Assembly (NCBI RefSeq): GCF_030818935.1
Contig: NZ_JAUTBD010000001.1
Span: forward strand, 2,480,001-2,544,000
From: Microbacterium sp. SORGH_AS_1204
GTDB taxonomy: Bacteria > Actinomycetota > Actinomycetes > Actinomycetales > Microbacteriaceae
Direction: 5' to 3'
Length of the DNA stretch: 64,000 nucleotides
The notes beneath the pieces were generated by a model, which searched no databases, had not been told where the DNA came from, and saw nothing but the letters and a program-made list of their open reading frames with translations. Each line of letters begins with the position of its first letter. Position 1 is the first letter of the stretch. Positions 27,118 through 35,090 of this stretch are shown piece by piece. The position numbers and the translations under genes are program-made.

Positions 27118-27158
27118 GGCCAGTCTTGTCGCAGTCCGGGTACTGATCCCTCGTCCGG
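27118..27158 (-). promoter_or_regulatory. guanidine-III (ykkC-III) riboswitch
   Basis: 41 nt read on the minus strand. Conserved pieces occur in order: CCGGACGAGG (27158-27149), GTACCCGG (27143-27136), GACAAGAC (27130-27123). CCGG pairs with CCGG (P1), and GATCAG with CTGGCC gives the pseudoknot with one mismatch and a wobble. The element ends directly against the Shine-Dalgarno AAGGAG (27117-27112) of the gdx gene, the layout for control of [11 protein letters not shown]. Known members occur in actinobacteria upstream of such exporters. Called by comparison with the remembered consensus, not by covariance search. Confidence 0.9.
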
Positions 27159-27225
27159 GGACGCGGCGGGCGTCCGGTGTCCACGATAGCGACCCCGCCT
27201 GGGCGCCGCCCGTGCAGTCCGCTCC

Positions 27226-27334
27226 GGCTCCCACCGCCCGGACGCCGTCGCGCGCACGCCCTGGCTACCCTCGCCCGGCCGCCGTCGCCCGCACGCCCCG
27301 GCTCCCCCGCCCGGCTGCCGTTCGCGTGTGCCCC
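27226..27334. repeat. three tandem ~37-bp GC-rich repeats
   Basis: Units 27226-27262, 27263-27299 and 27300-27334 begin GGCTCCCACCGCCCGG, GGCTACCCTCGCCCGG and GGCTCCCCCGCCCGG and keep the same order of words (CCGTCG, CGCACGCCC). They lie upstream of the riboswitch, in a 282-bp stretch without a gene. Confidence 0.7.
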
Positions 27335-27349
27335 GGTTCCAGCGCCGAG

Positions 27350-27408
27350 AAACGCTCTCTCGTGCAGGAAACGCCGCGGCGCACCATTTCTCACTCAGCG
27401 GAGCGTTT
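27350..27408 (-). terminator. spaced inverted repeat after the CPBP-like gene
   Basis: AAACGCTC (27350-27357) and GAGCGTTT (27401-27408) can pair, and GAGAAA / TTTCTC offers an alternative stem. It lies 33 nt downstream of the CPBP-like stop on the minus strand. Same style as the elements at 12534, 29039 and 45060. Confidence 0.4.
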
Positions 27409-27440
27409 GTCGGTGCCCCGACCGGAGCCCGGGGCACGCG

Positions 27441-28301
27441 TCAGATGAGGAAGATGGATGCCGCACCGGGGTTGTGCGCGTGCACGAGCACGCCGAACAC
27501 CACGGCGTCGAACAGCAGGTGCACCGTGACGACGTACCAGAGCGAGCGCGTCTTCAAGAAGAGGAAGCCCTGCACGATCGCGAACGGGATGGTGAGCAAC
27601 GGGCCCCACGACTGGTAGCCGAGCTCCCACAGGAACGACACGAACACGACAGCCTGCAGCAGGTTCGCCGTGAGGTCGGGGAAGTGTCGGCGCAGCAGCA
27701 CGAACACGGTGCAGATGAAGAAGAGTTCGTCCCAGATGCCGACCGCGCCGACGCCGACGAACAGGCGGGCGATCAGCTCGGGGGTGGTCACTTCGGGCCA
27801 GTTCCGGTAAACGCCGGAGGTGATGAAGTAGAACGGCAGGATGAGATAGCCGAGCACGATGACCCCGCCGAGCCACGCCCACTGCCACCAGGTCCAGCGG
27901 CCCCCGCCGCGCCACGGGAAGCGGATCGCATAGTCGCGGTAGACGAAGCGCGAGATGACGTAGGGCACGACGACCGCGCCGCCGAGAGCGAGGGTGAAGC
28001 GCACGAAGGCCGCATTGTCGAGCTCGGCGTGCAGCGGGATGAGGCTGACGATGAACTGGCCGATCGCGACCAGCGACACGTCGCGGGCGATGCTCGGCTC
28101 CTCGCCGCGGGCGAGGGCGACGCCCGCGCGGCGATCGACGAGAATCCCGGATGCCACGGCGAGCGCGAGCAGGATCCAGCCCAGCCACACGATCTGCACG
28201 ACGAACAGCGCCGGGGCGGCGAGGCACACCAGCAGCGCCGGGACGAGTTTGGGCGTCCACGTGGAACGTTCGCGGACCGGCACCGCGGTGTGCGCGGTCA
28301 C
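27441..28301 (-). CDS. CPBP (CaaX/Rce1-like) membrane protein, degenerate active site
   Basis: 286 aa, about seven membrane helices. The C-terminal half follows the CPBP layout: GIWDELFFICTVFVLLRRHFP where active members have EExxxR, then WELGYQSWGPLLTIPFAIVQGFLFLKTRSLW and TVHLLFDAVVF. Motif 1 is altered (DELFFICT), so protease activity is doubtful. The GTG start overlaps the trmB stop (GTGA), so it is [12 protein letters not shown] with trmB. Function unknown. Confidence 0.7.
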   Translation of the reverse strand: MTAHTAVPVRERSTWTPKLVPALLVCLAAPALFVVQIVWLGWILLALAVASGILVDRRAGVALARGEEPSIARDVSLVAIGQFIVSLIPLHAELDNAAFVRFTLALGGAVVVPYVISRFVYRDYAIRFPWRGGGRWTWWQWAWLGGVIVLGYLILPFYFITSGVYRNWPEVTTPELIARLFVGVGAVGIWDELFFICTVFVLLRRHFPDLTANLLQAVVFVSFLWELGYQSWGPLLTIPFAIVQGFLFLKTRSLWYVVTVHLLFDAVVFGVLVHAHNPGAASIFLI

Positions 28302-29020
28302 GGCGAGACCCGGGTGTAGGTCAGGTCGCGGATGTCGCGTCCGACCCGCAGGCCCTTGCGCTCGAAGGCCGTGAGCACACGGCCGTCGAAACGCTCGGCC
28401 CACTCCCCCTCGAACGCCCGCTCGAAGCCCGGGGCCTCGTCGAGCACGTCGCGCATCTGGTCGGCGTAGTCCTGCCAGTCGGTCGCCAGACGCAGTGTGC
28501 CGCCGGGGCGCAGCGCCTGTGCGGTGATGCGGGCGAAGTCGGGGGCCACCAGCCGGCGCTTGGTGTGCTTGTTCTTGTGCCAGGGGTCGGGGAAGAACAC
28601 CCAGAGCTCGTCGATGGATGCCGCCGGCAGCAGGTGCTCGAGCGCCTCCGGCGCGTTGGCCTCCACCAGGCGCAGGTTCTTCACGCCCTCGCGATCGGCG
28701 TCGAGCATCGTGCGCGCGAGGCCCGCCGTGAACACCTCGACGGCGAGGAAGTCTTTCTCGGGGTGAGCTGCGGCCGCCGAGACGATCTGATGGCCCTGCC
28801 CCGAGCCGATCTCGACGACCAGCGGGGCGTTGCGTCCGTACACAGCGGCGGGATCGATCGCCGTCCCGGGCTTCACGCTCGTGGCGGCCGCGGCGCGCTC
28901 GACGGGCAGCAGATAAAACGGCGAGAGCTCGGCCCACGCACGATCCTGCGCCTCCGACATGCGGCCGCTGCGGCGCACGAACGACACCGGCTTGTCGCGG
29001 TAAACGGGCGCGGCATCCAT
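28298..29020 (-). CDS. trmB: tRNA (guanine-N7-)-methyltransferase
   Basis: 240 aa. SAM-dependent methylation of G46 in tRNAs. Motifs: SAM site LVVEIGSGQGHQIV, acidic AVEVFTAGLARTM, and the family signature VFFPDPWHKNKHTKRRLV. The ATG is chosen because a -10 hexamer TAGCCT sits exactly 7 nt upstream (leaderless); no ribosome site is present. Cotranscribed with the CPBP-like gene. Confidence 0.95.
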   Translation of the reverse strand: MDAAPVYRDKPVSFVRRSGRMSEAQDRAWAELSPFYLLPVERAAAATSVKPGTAIDPAAVYGRNAPLVVEIGSGQGHQIVSAAAAHPEKDFLAVEVFTAGLARTMLDADREGVKNLRLVEANAPEALEHLLPAASIDELWVFFPDPWHKNKHTKRRLVAPDFARITAQALRPGGTLRLATDWQDYADQMRDVLDEAPGFERAFEGEWAERFDGRVLTAFERKGLRVGRDIRDLTYTRVSP

Positions 29021-29027
29021 GGCATCC

Positions 29028-29033
29028 AGGCTA
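29028..29033 (-). promoter_or_regulatory. -10 hexamer TAGCCT of trmB, then GGATGCC-ATG
   Basis: TAGCCT, GGATGCC, ATG with no extra base. Predicts a transcript starting at the ATG. Confidence 0.55.
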
Positions 29034-29038
29034 TCCGC

Positions 29039-29103
29039 CGCGTGAGGGGTCAACTTTTGTCGCCCAGACGACGCCGAAGCGACAGAATCTGACCCCTCAC
29101 GCG
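29039..29103 (-). terminator. long inverted repeat after the DUF3097 gene
   Basis: Perfect 14-bp arms CGCGTGAGGGGTCA (29039-29052) and TGACCCCTCACGCG (29090-29103), with a second inner stem TGTCGC / GCGACA. Lies between the DUF3097 stop and the trmB promoter, both minus strand. Confidence 0.65.
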
Positions 29104-29124
29104 AGAGGGCTCGCTTGCGGCCGC

Positions 29125-29958
29125 TCACGGGACGGTCACGAAGTCGATGAGTTCCTCGACGCGGCCGAGCAGGGCCGGCTCGAGGTCGCGGAACGTGGTG
29201 ACCTTCGACAGGATGTGCTGCCACGCGCGGGCGGTGTCGGCCTGCTCCTCAGCGGGCCAGCCGAGGGCACGGCAGACGCCGACCTTCCACTCGATACCGC
29301 GGGGGACCTCGGGCCATGCGGCGATGCCGAGGGCGCGCGGGGTGACGCACTGCCACACGTCGACGAAGGGATGCCCCACGATCCGCACGTGGGCGCCGTG
29401 GCGGCCGCGGGCGATTTTTTCCGCGATGCGCGACTCCTTCGAGTTCGGCACGAGGTGGTCCACGAGCACGCCGTAGCGTCGCTCGGCGGTGGGGGGCTCG
29501 GCATCCAGGGTCTGTTCGAGCAGGTCGACGCCCTCGAGGAACTCGACGACCACGCCCTCGGCCCGGAGGTCTGCGCCCCACACCTTCTCGACGAGCTCGG
29601 CGTCGTGCTTGCCCTCGACGAAGATGCGGCTGGCGCGGGCCGTGCGCGCGCGCTGGTCGGCGACGGCGAACGACCCGGATGCCGTGCGCGTGCGCCCCTT
29701 CGGAGCCGCTGCCGGGGCGGTCAGCACCACCGGCTTGCCGTCGACGAGGAACCCGCCGCCGAGGGGGAACAGCCGGCGTTTGCCGAAACGGTCCTCGAGC
29801 TCGACGTTCATGCCGTCGACGCGGGTCACCGCGCCGACGTAGCCGTCGCCGGCGACTTCGACGACCAGATCGGCGGATGCCGCGACCTGGGCGGGCTTCA
29901 CACGTCCGGCGTCGCGCCAGCCTCGGGCGAGCACATCGGTGCCGTAGCGGTCGTCCAT
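29125..29958 (-). CDS. DUF3097 family protein
   Basis: 277 aa, MDDRYGTDVLARGWR... The family is conserved in actinobacteria. The segment ASRIFVEGKHDAELVEKVWG resembles a TOPRIM-type strand (EGKxDA), with later acidic GVLVDHLV, which hints at nucleic acid or nucleotide chemistry, but no function is known. GGAGG lies before the ATG and TAGGCT further upstream is a candidate -10. Confidence 0.8.
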   Translation of the reverse strand: MDDRYGTDVLARGWRDAGRVKPAQVAASADLVVEVAGDGYVGAVTRVDGMNVELEDRFGKRRLFPLGGGFLVDGKPVVLTAPAAAPKGRTRTASGSFAVADQRARTARASRIFVEGKHDAELVEKVWGADLRAEGVVVEFLEGVDLLEQTLDAEPPTAERRYGVLVDHLVPNSKESRIAEKIARGRHGAHVRIVGHPFVDVWQCVTPRALGIAAWPEVPRGIEWKVGVCRALGWPAEEQADTARAWQHILSKVTTFRDLEPALLGRVEELIDFVTVP

Positions 29959-30080
29959 CTGTACCTCCGAACGCCCGAGCCTAGGCCGCCGAGCCGTGCG
30001 CTGACAGCGGACGCGCCGGACCTACCCGGGTGTCGGAGGTCGTTTATAGGGTGGGAAGTCCAGCGACCGAAGGGGAACGC

Positions 30081-32210
30081 ATGCGAAAGCCCAGGGCGGC
30101 ACGAGTGATCGCCGCGCTGCTGCTCGGGGCCGTCGGGGTGCTGGCGGCACCGTTGACCGCCGTCGCCGTTCCGCCTCCCAGCCTGGGTTCGAGCTATGTG
30201 CTCGACAGCGTGGACGCCCTCACCGACGCCGAGGAAGCCGCCGTACAGAGTCGACTCGTCGCGCTCCGCGAGCAGACCGGGCTCGACATGTGGGCCGTGT
30301 ACGTCCCGGAGTTCACCGATCCCCCCGCCGCCGCGGACTGGGCCAACGAGACCGCGAACAAGAACGAGCTCGGGCCCGACCAGTACGTCCTGGCGGTGGC
30401 GATCAGCGGCGACACGTTCGCCTACTACCTGTCCGGAGACGTCGACGACGGCGTGCTCTCCGCCGCGCAACTCGGCGACATCGAGCAGACGCGGATCGAG
30501 CCCGCCCTCGAGGCCGGCGACGACGCCGGAGCCGCGATCGCGGCCGCCGACGGCATCCGAGCCGCCTACGGCCAGGCCGGCGGCGGCGAGCCCGCTCCTC
30601 CTCCCACCCCCGCCACCCCGAGCGGGCCGGCCGTCGGTCCTGCCCTCATCGTCGGCATGCTGCTCCTCGGCATCGCCGTTGCGCTCGTCTGGTTCTGGCT
30701 GCGGCGGCGACGGCAGGCGACCGGGGATGCGCCGGGTGCGCCGGCCGAGGCCATTGAGAATCTCGCACGGCGCGCGGGATCGGCGCTGGTGTCGACCGAT
30801 GACGCCATCAAGACCAGCGAGCAAGAACTGGGCTTCGCCCGAGCCCAATTCGGCGACGATGCCGCCGCGCCCTTCACCGACGTGCTCGCGCAGGCGAAAG
30901 CCGACCTCGACCGGGCATTCACGATCCAGCAGCAGCTCGACGACGACGTGCCCGAGACGCCGGAACAGCAGCGAGCGGGCTACGCCGAGATCCTCCGCTT
31001 GTGCACGAGTGCCGACGAGGCGCTCGATGCCAAAGCCGCCGCCTTCGACGAACTCCGCGCCCTCGAAGCCGACGCCCCGCGGGTCCTCGTCGCGGCTCGA
31101 GAGCAGCATGCCGCCGCCGAGGCGGCGCTCCCGGCAGCCGAGAACGATTTGACCCGGTTGCGCGAACGCTTCACCGACGATGCCCTCGCGCCCGTGGCGG
31201 ACAACACGTCGCAGGCACGCGCCCGTCTCGAGGTCTCGACCGCTCAAGCGGCCGCGGCCGATGCCGCTCTCGCGTCAGGCCGCGCCGGCGAGGCCGCCGT
31301 CGCGATCCGTGCAGCTCAGGCCGCCGTCGCCCAGGCCGAGACGCTCGAGCGTGCCATCGCGACTCTGGGCGACGACCTCGCCGACGCCGAGAAGCGCGCC
31401 GCCGCGCTGGTCGCCGAGATCGAGGGCGACCTGGTCGCCGCGTCGCGGCTCGCCGACCCCGACGGGCGCGTCGCGGCAGCGGCGGCGTCGGCGCGCACCC
31501 AGCTCGACGCTGCGCGGGGAGCGCTCGGCCCGGGTCGCACCAGCCCGCTCCGCGCGGTCGAGACGCTGCAACAGGCCAACGCGACGATCGACGCGGTGCT
31601 CGGCGAAGCGCGTGACGCCGCCGAACGGCGGCAGCGGGCCGAGAGTCGACTCGACGCCGTTCTCGCGCAGGCACGCGCACAGGTCTCGGCGACAGAAGAC
31701 TTCATCTCGGCGCGACGCGGAGCGGTCGGGCCGACCGCGCGCACGCGTCTCGCCGAGGCGGGCGCGGCGCTCGTGCAAGCCCAGCAGCTGCGCGCAACCG
31801 ACCCGGTCACCGCTCTCGCCACGGCGCAGCGCGCCGCGCAGCTGGCGAGCGACGCCGCCTCCCTGGCGCAGAGCGACGTCGGCGCGTTCGGCGGCATGGG
31901 CGGACTCGGTGGCCTGACCGGCGGCGGCGGAAGCGGCGGCGGCATGATGGGCGCCATCCTCGGGGGCATCGCGGTCGACGCTCTGCTCGGCGGCGGGGGG
32001 CGACGACGGGGCGGTTTCGGCGGCGGCGGACTCGGGAGCCTCGGAGGGCTCGGCGGTCTCGGCGGCGGACTCGGCGGCGGCCGTTCTCGCAGCGGCGGCG
32101 GACTCGGCGGAGGCTTCAGCGGCGGCGGGCGCAGCCGCTCGGGTGGCGGCGGGGGCTTCTCCGGGGGCGGCCGCAGCCGTGCCGGGGGCGGCGGAGGCAG
32201 ACGCCGCTAG
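30081..32210 (+). CDS. TPM-domain membrane protein with coiled coil and Gly-rich tail
   Basis: 709 aa. Signal peptide (1-30), TPM domain facing outside (about 40-165: SYVLDSVDALTDAEEAAVQSRL ... AYYLSGDVDDGVLSAAQ), membrane helix (LIVGMLLLGIAVALVWFWL) and a long Ala/Glu/Gln-rich coiled-coil region (about 240-600). The Gly/Ser/Arg-rich tail has GGGRSRSGGG repeats. The family is linked to envelope and photosystem maintenance in other organisms. AAGGGGAA precedes this ATG; TATAGGGT at about 30042 is a likely -10. It precedes pspA, so envelope stress is a reasonable setting. Confidence 0.85.
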   Translation: MRKPRAARVIAALLLGAVGVLAAPLTAVAVPPPSLGSSYVLDSVDALTDAEEAAVQSRLVALREQTGLDMWAVYVPEFTDPPAAADWANETANKNELGPDQYVLAVAISGDTFAYYLSGDVDDGVLSAAQLGDIEQTRIEPALEAGDDAGAAIAAADGIRAAYGQAGGGEPAPPPTPATPSGPAVGPALIVGMLLLGIAVALVWFWLRRRRQATGDAPGAPAEAIENLARRAGSALVSTDDAIKTSEQELGFARAQFGDDAAAPFTDVLAQAKADLDRAFTIQQQLDDDVPETPEQQRAGYAEILRLCTSADEALDAKAAAFDELRALEADAPRVLVAAREQHAAAEAALPAAENDLTRLRERFTDDALAPVADNTSQARARLEVSTAQAAAADAALASGRAGEAAVAIRAAQAAVAQAETLERAIATLGDDLADAEKRAAALVAEIEGDLVAASRLADPDGRVAAAAASARTQLDAARGALGPGRTSPLRAVETLQQANATIDAVLGEARDAAERRQRAESRLDAVLAQARAQVSATEDFISARRGAVGPTARTRLAEAGAALVQAQQLRATDPVTALATAQRAAQLASDAASLAQSDVGAFGGMGGLGGLTGGGGSGGGMMGAILGGIAVDALLGGGGRRRGGFGGGGLGSLGGLGGLGGGLGGGRSRSGGGLGGGFSGGGRSRSGGGGGFSGGGRSRAGGGGGRRR

Positions 32211-32303
32211 TCCACCCCTCGCGGGTGCCCCGCTCGATCACAGACAATTCGTAGCATCCGACACCAGACTCGACACCGTCGCCCTCAGGAAGGAACACCC
32301 CGC

Positions 32304-33059
32304 ATGGCCAAGCAGTCCATCTTCGGTCGCATCCAGACCCTCGTCCGCGCGAACGTCAACGCGCTCCTCGACCAGGCCGAGGACCCGCAGAAGATGCTCG
32401 ACCAGCTCGTCCGCGACTACTCCAACTCGATCGCCGACGCCGAATCCGCCATCGCCGAGACCATCGGCAACCTGCGTCTGCTCGAGCGCGACCACCAGGA
32501 AGACGTGCAGGCTGCCGCCGAGTGGGGCAACAAGGCCCTCGCCGCCAGCCGAAAAGGCGACGAACTGCGCGCCGGGGGCAACGTCGCCGAGGCCGACAAG
32601 TTCGACAACCTGGCCAAGATCGCCCTGCAGCGTCAGATCACGGCCGAGGGTGAGGCGAAGGCCTCCGCTCCCACCATCGCGGCACAGACCGAGGTCGTCG
32701 ACAAGCTCAAAGACGGCCTGAACGGCATGAAGACCAAGCTCGAGCAGCTCAAGGCCAAGCGCAATGAGCTGACCGCACGCGCCAAGGTCGCCGAGGCGCA
32801 GAACAAGGTGCACGACGCGGTGAAGTCGATCGACGTTCTCGACCCGACCAGCGAGCTCGGCCGCTTCGAAGACAAGATCCGGCGCGAAGAGGCGATCGCC
32901 GCCGGCAAGCAGGAGCTCGCGGCCTCGAGCATCGATGCGCAGTTCAACGCCCTCGAAGACGTCGGCGAGCTCACCGAGGTCGAAGCGCGTCTGGCCGCCC
33001 TCAAGGTCGGCGGCCCCCAGCGCGCGGCCATCGACGCCCCCAGCCCCGACCAGGTCTGA
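32304..33059 (+). CDS. PspA/IM30 (ESCRT-III-like) membrane-maintenance protein
   Basis: 251 aa, almost entirely helical coiled coil: MAKQSIFGRIQTLVRANVNALLDQAEDPQKMLDQLV is the classic PspA/Vipp1 start with the amphipathic membrane-binding helix. It coats and protects stressed membranes. AGGAAGGA precedes the ATG; TAGCAT at 32252 may be the -10. Downstream lies an 18-bp terminator stem, so it is not obviously joined to the arginase-like gene. Confidence 0.93.
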   Translation: MAKQSIFGRIQTLVRANVNALLDQAEDPQKMLDQLVRDYSNSIADAESAIAETIGNLRLLERDHQEDVQAAAEWGNKALAASRKGDELRAGGNVAEADKFDNLAKIALQRQITAEGEAKASAPTIAAQTEVVDKLKDGLNGMKTKLEQLKAKRNELTARAKVAEAQNKVHDAVKSIDVLDPTSELGRFEDKIRREEAIAAGKQELAASSIDAQFNALEDVGELTEVEARLAALKVGGPQRAAIDAPSPDQV

Positions 33060-33064
33060 CCCCT

Positions 33065-33104
33065 CGTGAGTGCACCGCCCGATCGGTCGGGCGGTGCACT
33101 CACG
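33065..33104 (+). terminator. 18-bp perfect hairpin after pspA
   Basis: CGTGAGTGCACCGCCCGA and its exact complement enclose a TCGG loop, 5 nt after the pspA stop. Followed by TCTTCC. Confidence 0.85.
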
Positions 33105-33124
33105 TCTTCCGGCGAGGAGCATCC

Positions 33125-33937
33125 ATGACCCGTTTCATCGTCGCCCCGCAGTGGCAGGGCTCGTCATCCTCTCGCGCCATGCAGCTGATCGACGGCGCCG
33201 AGGCCATCGCGGGTGATCTGCCGCGCGCTTCCACCACGGTTCTCGAGGCTCCGACCGAGGCCGGCGATGCCCAGGGCACCGCCGTGCACCGCCTCAGCGC
33301 CCTGGTGCGCATGAGAGAGCGCATCGAAGAGGCCGTGCGGGGCGCCGGAGAAACCACCGTCGTGGTCGGCGGCGATTGCGGCGTCGCACTCGGCTCGGTG
33401 TCCGCGGTGGCCGGAGACGATCTGGCCGTGGTGTGGATCGACGCGCACGCCGACCTCAACACCCCCGCGTCCTCTCCCAGCGGCGCCTTCCACGGCATGG
33501 TGCTGCGCGCCATCACGGGCGAAGGCGAAGCGCTCCACCGCCTCGATCCCGGCATCCCACCCACCCGCGTCGTGCTCGCGGGCGCACGAGCACTCGACCC
33601 GGAAGAGAAACGCTTCATCGATGAACACGGCGTGCGTGTCATCACCCCGGGGGACCTCGCGGATGCCGAGGTGCTCGCCGACGCCGTCGCCGCCACCGGA
33701 GCTGCGCGCGTGTACGTGCACGTCGACCTCGACGTGCTCGATCCCGCCGAGATGTCGGGGGTCGCCCTGCCCGAGCCCTTCGGCGCACGCACCGCCGAGG
33801 TGGTGGCATCCATTCGACGTCTGCGCGAACGCTTCCCCCTGGCCGGGGCGACGCTGACGGAGTTCTCCCCCTCGTCGCCGGCCGCGGCCGTCGACGATCT
33901 CGGCACGATCCTGCGACTCATCGGAGCCCTCGCATGA
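33125..33937 (+). CDS. arginase/agmatinase-family protein with an altered metal site
   Basis: 270 aa. Metal-site motifs DAHADLNT and HVDLDVLDP are intact. The first motif is VVGGDCGVALG, where GGDHS is usual, so the first Mn-ligand His is replaced by Cys. Related hydrolases act on arginine, agmatine, formiminoglutamate or guanidine-type substrates. With a guanidine riboswitch 6 kb away, a guanidino compound is conceivable but unproven. The stop overlaps the next ATG (ATGA). Confidence 0.85.
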   Translation: MTRFIVAPQWQGSSSSRAMQLIDGAEAIAGDLPRASTTVLEAPTEAGDAQGTAVHRLSALVRMRERIEEAVRGAGETTVVVGGDCGVALGSVSAVAGDDLAVVWIDAHADLNTPASSPSGAFHGMVLRAITGEGEALHRLDPGIPPTRVVLAGARALDPEEKRFIDEHGVRVITPGDLADAEVLADAVAATGAARVYVHVDLDVLDPAEMSGVALPEPFGARTAEVVASIRRLRERFPLAGATLTEFSPSSPAAAVDDLGTILRLIGALA

Positions 33938-34389
33938 GCCCGATCCCGCGCCCGCCGGCCGGCTGGAGGGAACGCGCCGACCGCGCCGTCGCCCGAGGGA
34001 GGAGGCTCGACCGCTTCATCCCGGCGATGCTGCTCGACTCCCCCGTCAGCCGTGTCGGTTACTGGTACGGGTGCGCCCTGGGGTGGACCTGGGGTTCGCT
34101 GTGGAGCACCGGTCGGATCGAGAAGCGGCAGGGCCTCTGGGTCTTCCGGGGGCTCCCCACCTGGGCCTTCCCCCGCGGAGGGGTGTGCGTCGGCGGCTGC
34201 TTCCTGACCGGCGACGAGCGCCCCACCGACACGGTCCTCGGTCACGAGGCCGTCCACCGGCGTCAGTGGCGCCGCTACGGGTTCCTGATGCCGGTACTGT
34301 ACGCCCTCGCGGGCCGAGACCCGTTGCGCAACCGCTTCGAGATCGAGGCCGGCCTGGCCGAGGGCAACTACGTTCCGCGCGGAGGGTGA
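33934..34389 (+). CDS. hypothetical protein with HEAVH motif
   Basis: 151 aa. Aromatic- and Gly-rich centre (VGYWYGCALGWTWGSLWSTGRIEKRQGLW in pieces), then LGHEAVHRRQWRRYGF, an HExxH zinc-protease-like motif, and a C-terminal FEIEAGLAEGNYV whose Glu residues could supply a third ligand. Small size and no signal peptide. A peptidase-like fold is inferred only from the motif. Coupled to the arginase-like gene. Confidence 0.6.
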   Translation: MSPIPRPPAGWRERADRAVARGRRLDRFIPAMLLDSPVSRVGYWYGCALGWTWGSLWSTGRIEKRQGLWVFRGLPTWAFPRGGVCVGGCFLTGDERPTDTVLGHEAVHRRQWRRYGFLMPVLYALAGRDPLRNRFEIEAGLAEGNYVPRGG

Positions 34390-34443
34390 GCCGCGGGGCC
34401 ACCCGTAGCGGCGGGGCGACGGGCGACGGCAGGCGCGCGAGGC

Positions 34444-34626
34444 CGCGTCACCGCGCGGTGGCGGCAGCGCCGTCGCGTCAGCGCGCGGTCGCGTCAACGT
34501 CCCGTCGCGTCACCGCGGGCGCGTCAACGTCCCGTCGCGACACCGCGGTCGCGTCACCGTCCCGTGGCGTCACCGCCATCGCGTCAGCGTCCCGTCGCGT
34601 CAGCGTGCCGTCGCGTCAGCGCGCGG
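34444..34626. repeat. tandem array of 14/16-bp units overlapping a stop codon
   Basis: About eleven units beginning CGCGTCA, alternating 16 bp (CGCGTCAACGTCCCGT type) and 14 bp (CGCGTCACCGCGGG type), giving a 30-bp higher-order period in the middle. The last unit contains the stop codon and final codons of the SIP-like gene on the minus strand. It fills the space between two converging genes. Confidence 0.85.
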
Positions 34627-35080
34627 TCGCGAGTCCGAAGCGTTCGGGCGTGTGGATCGCCTGCGCGTCGACACCGTGGCGGGTGGTGAGGTCGTCGACG
34701 ATCTCGGCCGTGCCGAGGTAGCCGCCGAGCAGGACGACGCGGGTCGCGTCGTCGTCGGCGCACAGCATCTCTCCGGCCCAGCCCGAGACGGCACGGGCGA
34801 GGGCCTGACCGGCGGCGCATCCGCGACCGGTACCGGGCGCTCCCGCGCGGCGCGAGCGATCCAGCCACGTGAGGGTCATTCGCGCCGGGGCCGCGACGGG
34901 CGCGATCCAAGACTCGTCGGGCACCTCGATGAAGACGCGCCCCGTCGAGCAGATCGGCAGCGTCGCCAGGAGAGTCTCGAGCTCGACGAGGGAGGTCTCA
35001 TCGGCGGTCACGAGGTGCTGCACGCGCGTGTGTCGCGAGGCGCGGCAGGCAGCGTCGTTGTGCTCGGAAGAGGGGGCCAT
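34616..35080 (-). CDS. SIP-like (siderophore-interacting) C-terminal-domain protein
   Basis: 154 aa, MAPSSEHNDAACRASRHTRVQ... Corresponds to the C-terminal half of siderophore-interacting ferric reductases (HLVTADETSLVELETLLATLP, DDDATRVVLLGGYLGTAEIV). The N-terminal FAD-binding half is absent, so it is unlikely to reduce iron alone. An iron box and -10 upstream indicate iron regulation. I take the ATG at 35080, 10 nt after TATAGT, over the GTG at 35092 that overlaps the -10. Confidence 0.75.
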   Translation of the reverse strand: MAPSSEHNDAACRASRHTRVQHLVTADETSLVELETLLATLPICSTGRVFIEVPDESWIAPVAAPARMTLTWLDRSRRAGAPGTGRGCAAGQALARAVSGWAGEMLCADDDATRVVLLGGYLGTAEIVDDLTTRHGVDAQAIHTPERFGLATAR

Positions 35081-35090
35081 GATGGCATCC

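Noticed and set aside
26781-27437. SMR exporter with a 110-residue N-terminal extension.
   Set aside because: The extension runs through the riboswitch and tandem repeats; AAGGAG and the family start fix the ATG at 27104.
28298-29224. Longer trmB start upstream of 29020.
   Set aside because: The extension crosses the inverted repeat and the TAGCCT -10; the protein from 29020 has normal family length.
34444-34626. CRISPR-like array.
   Set aside because: Units are 14-16 bp with no unique spacers and no cas genes in the window; it is a simple tandem array.
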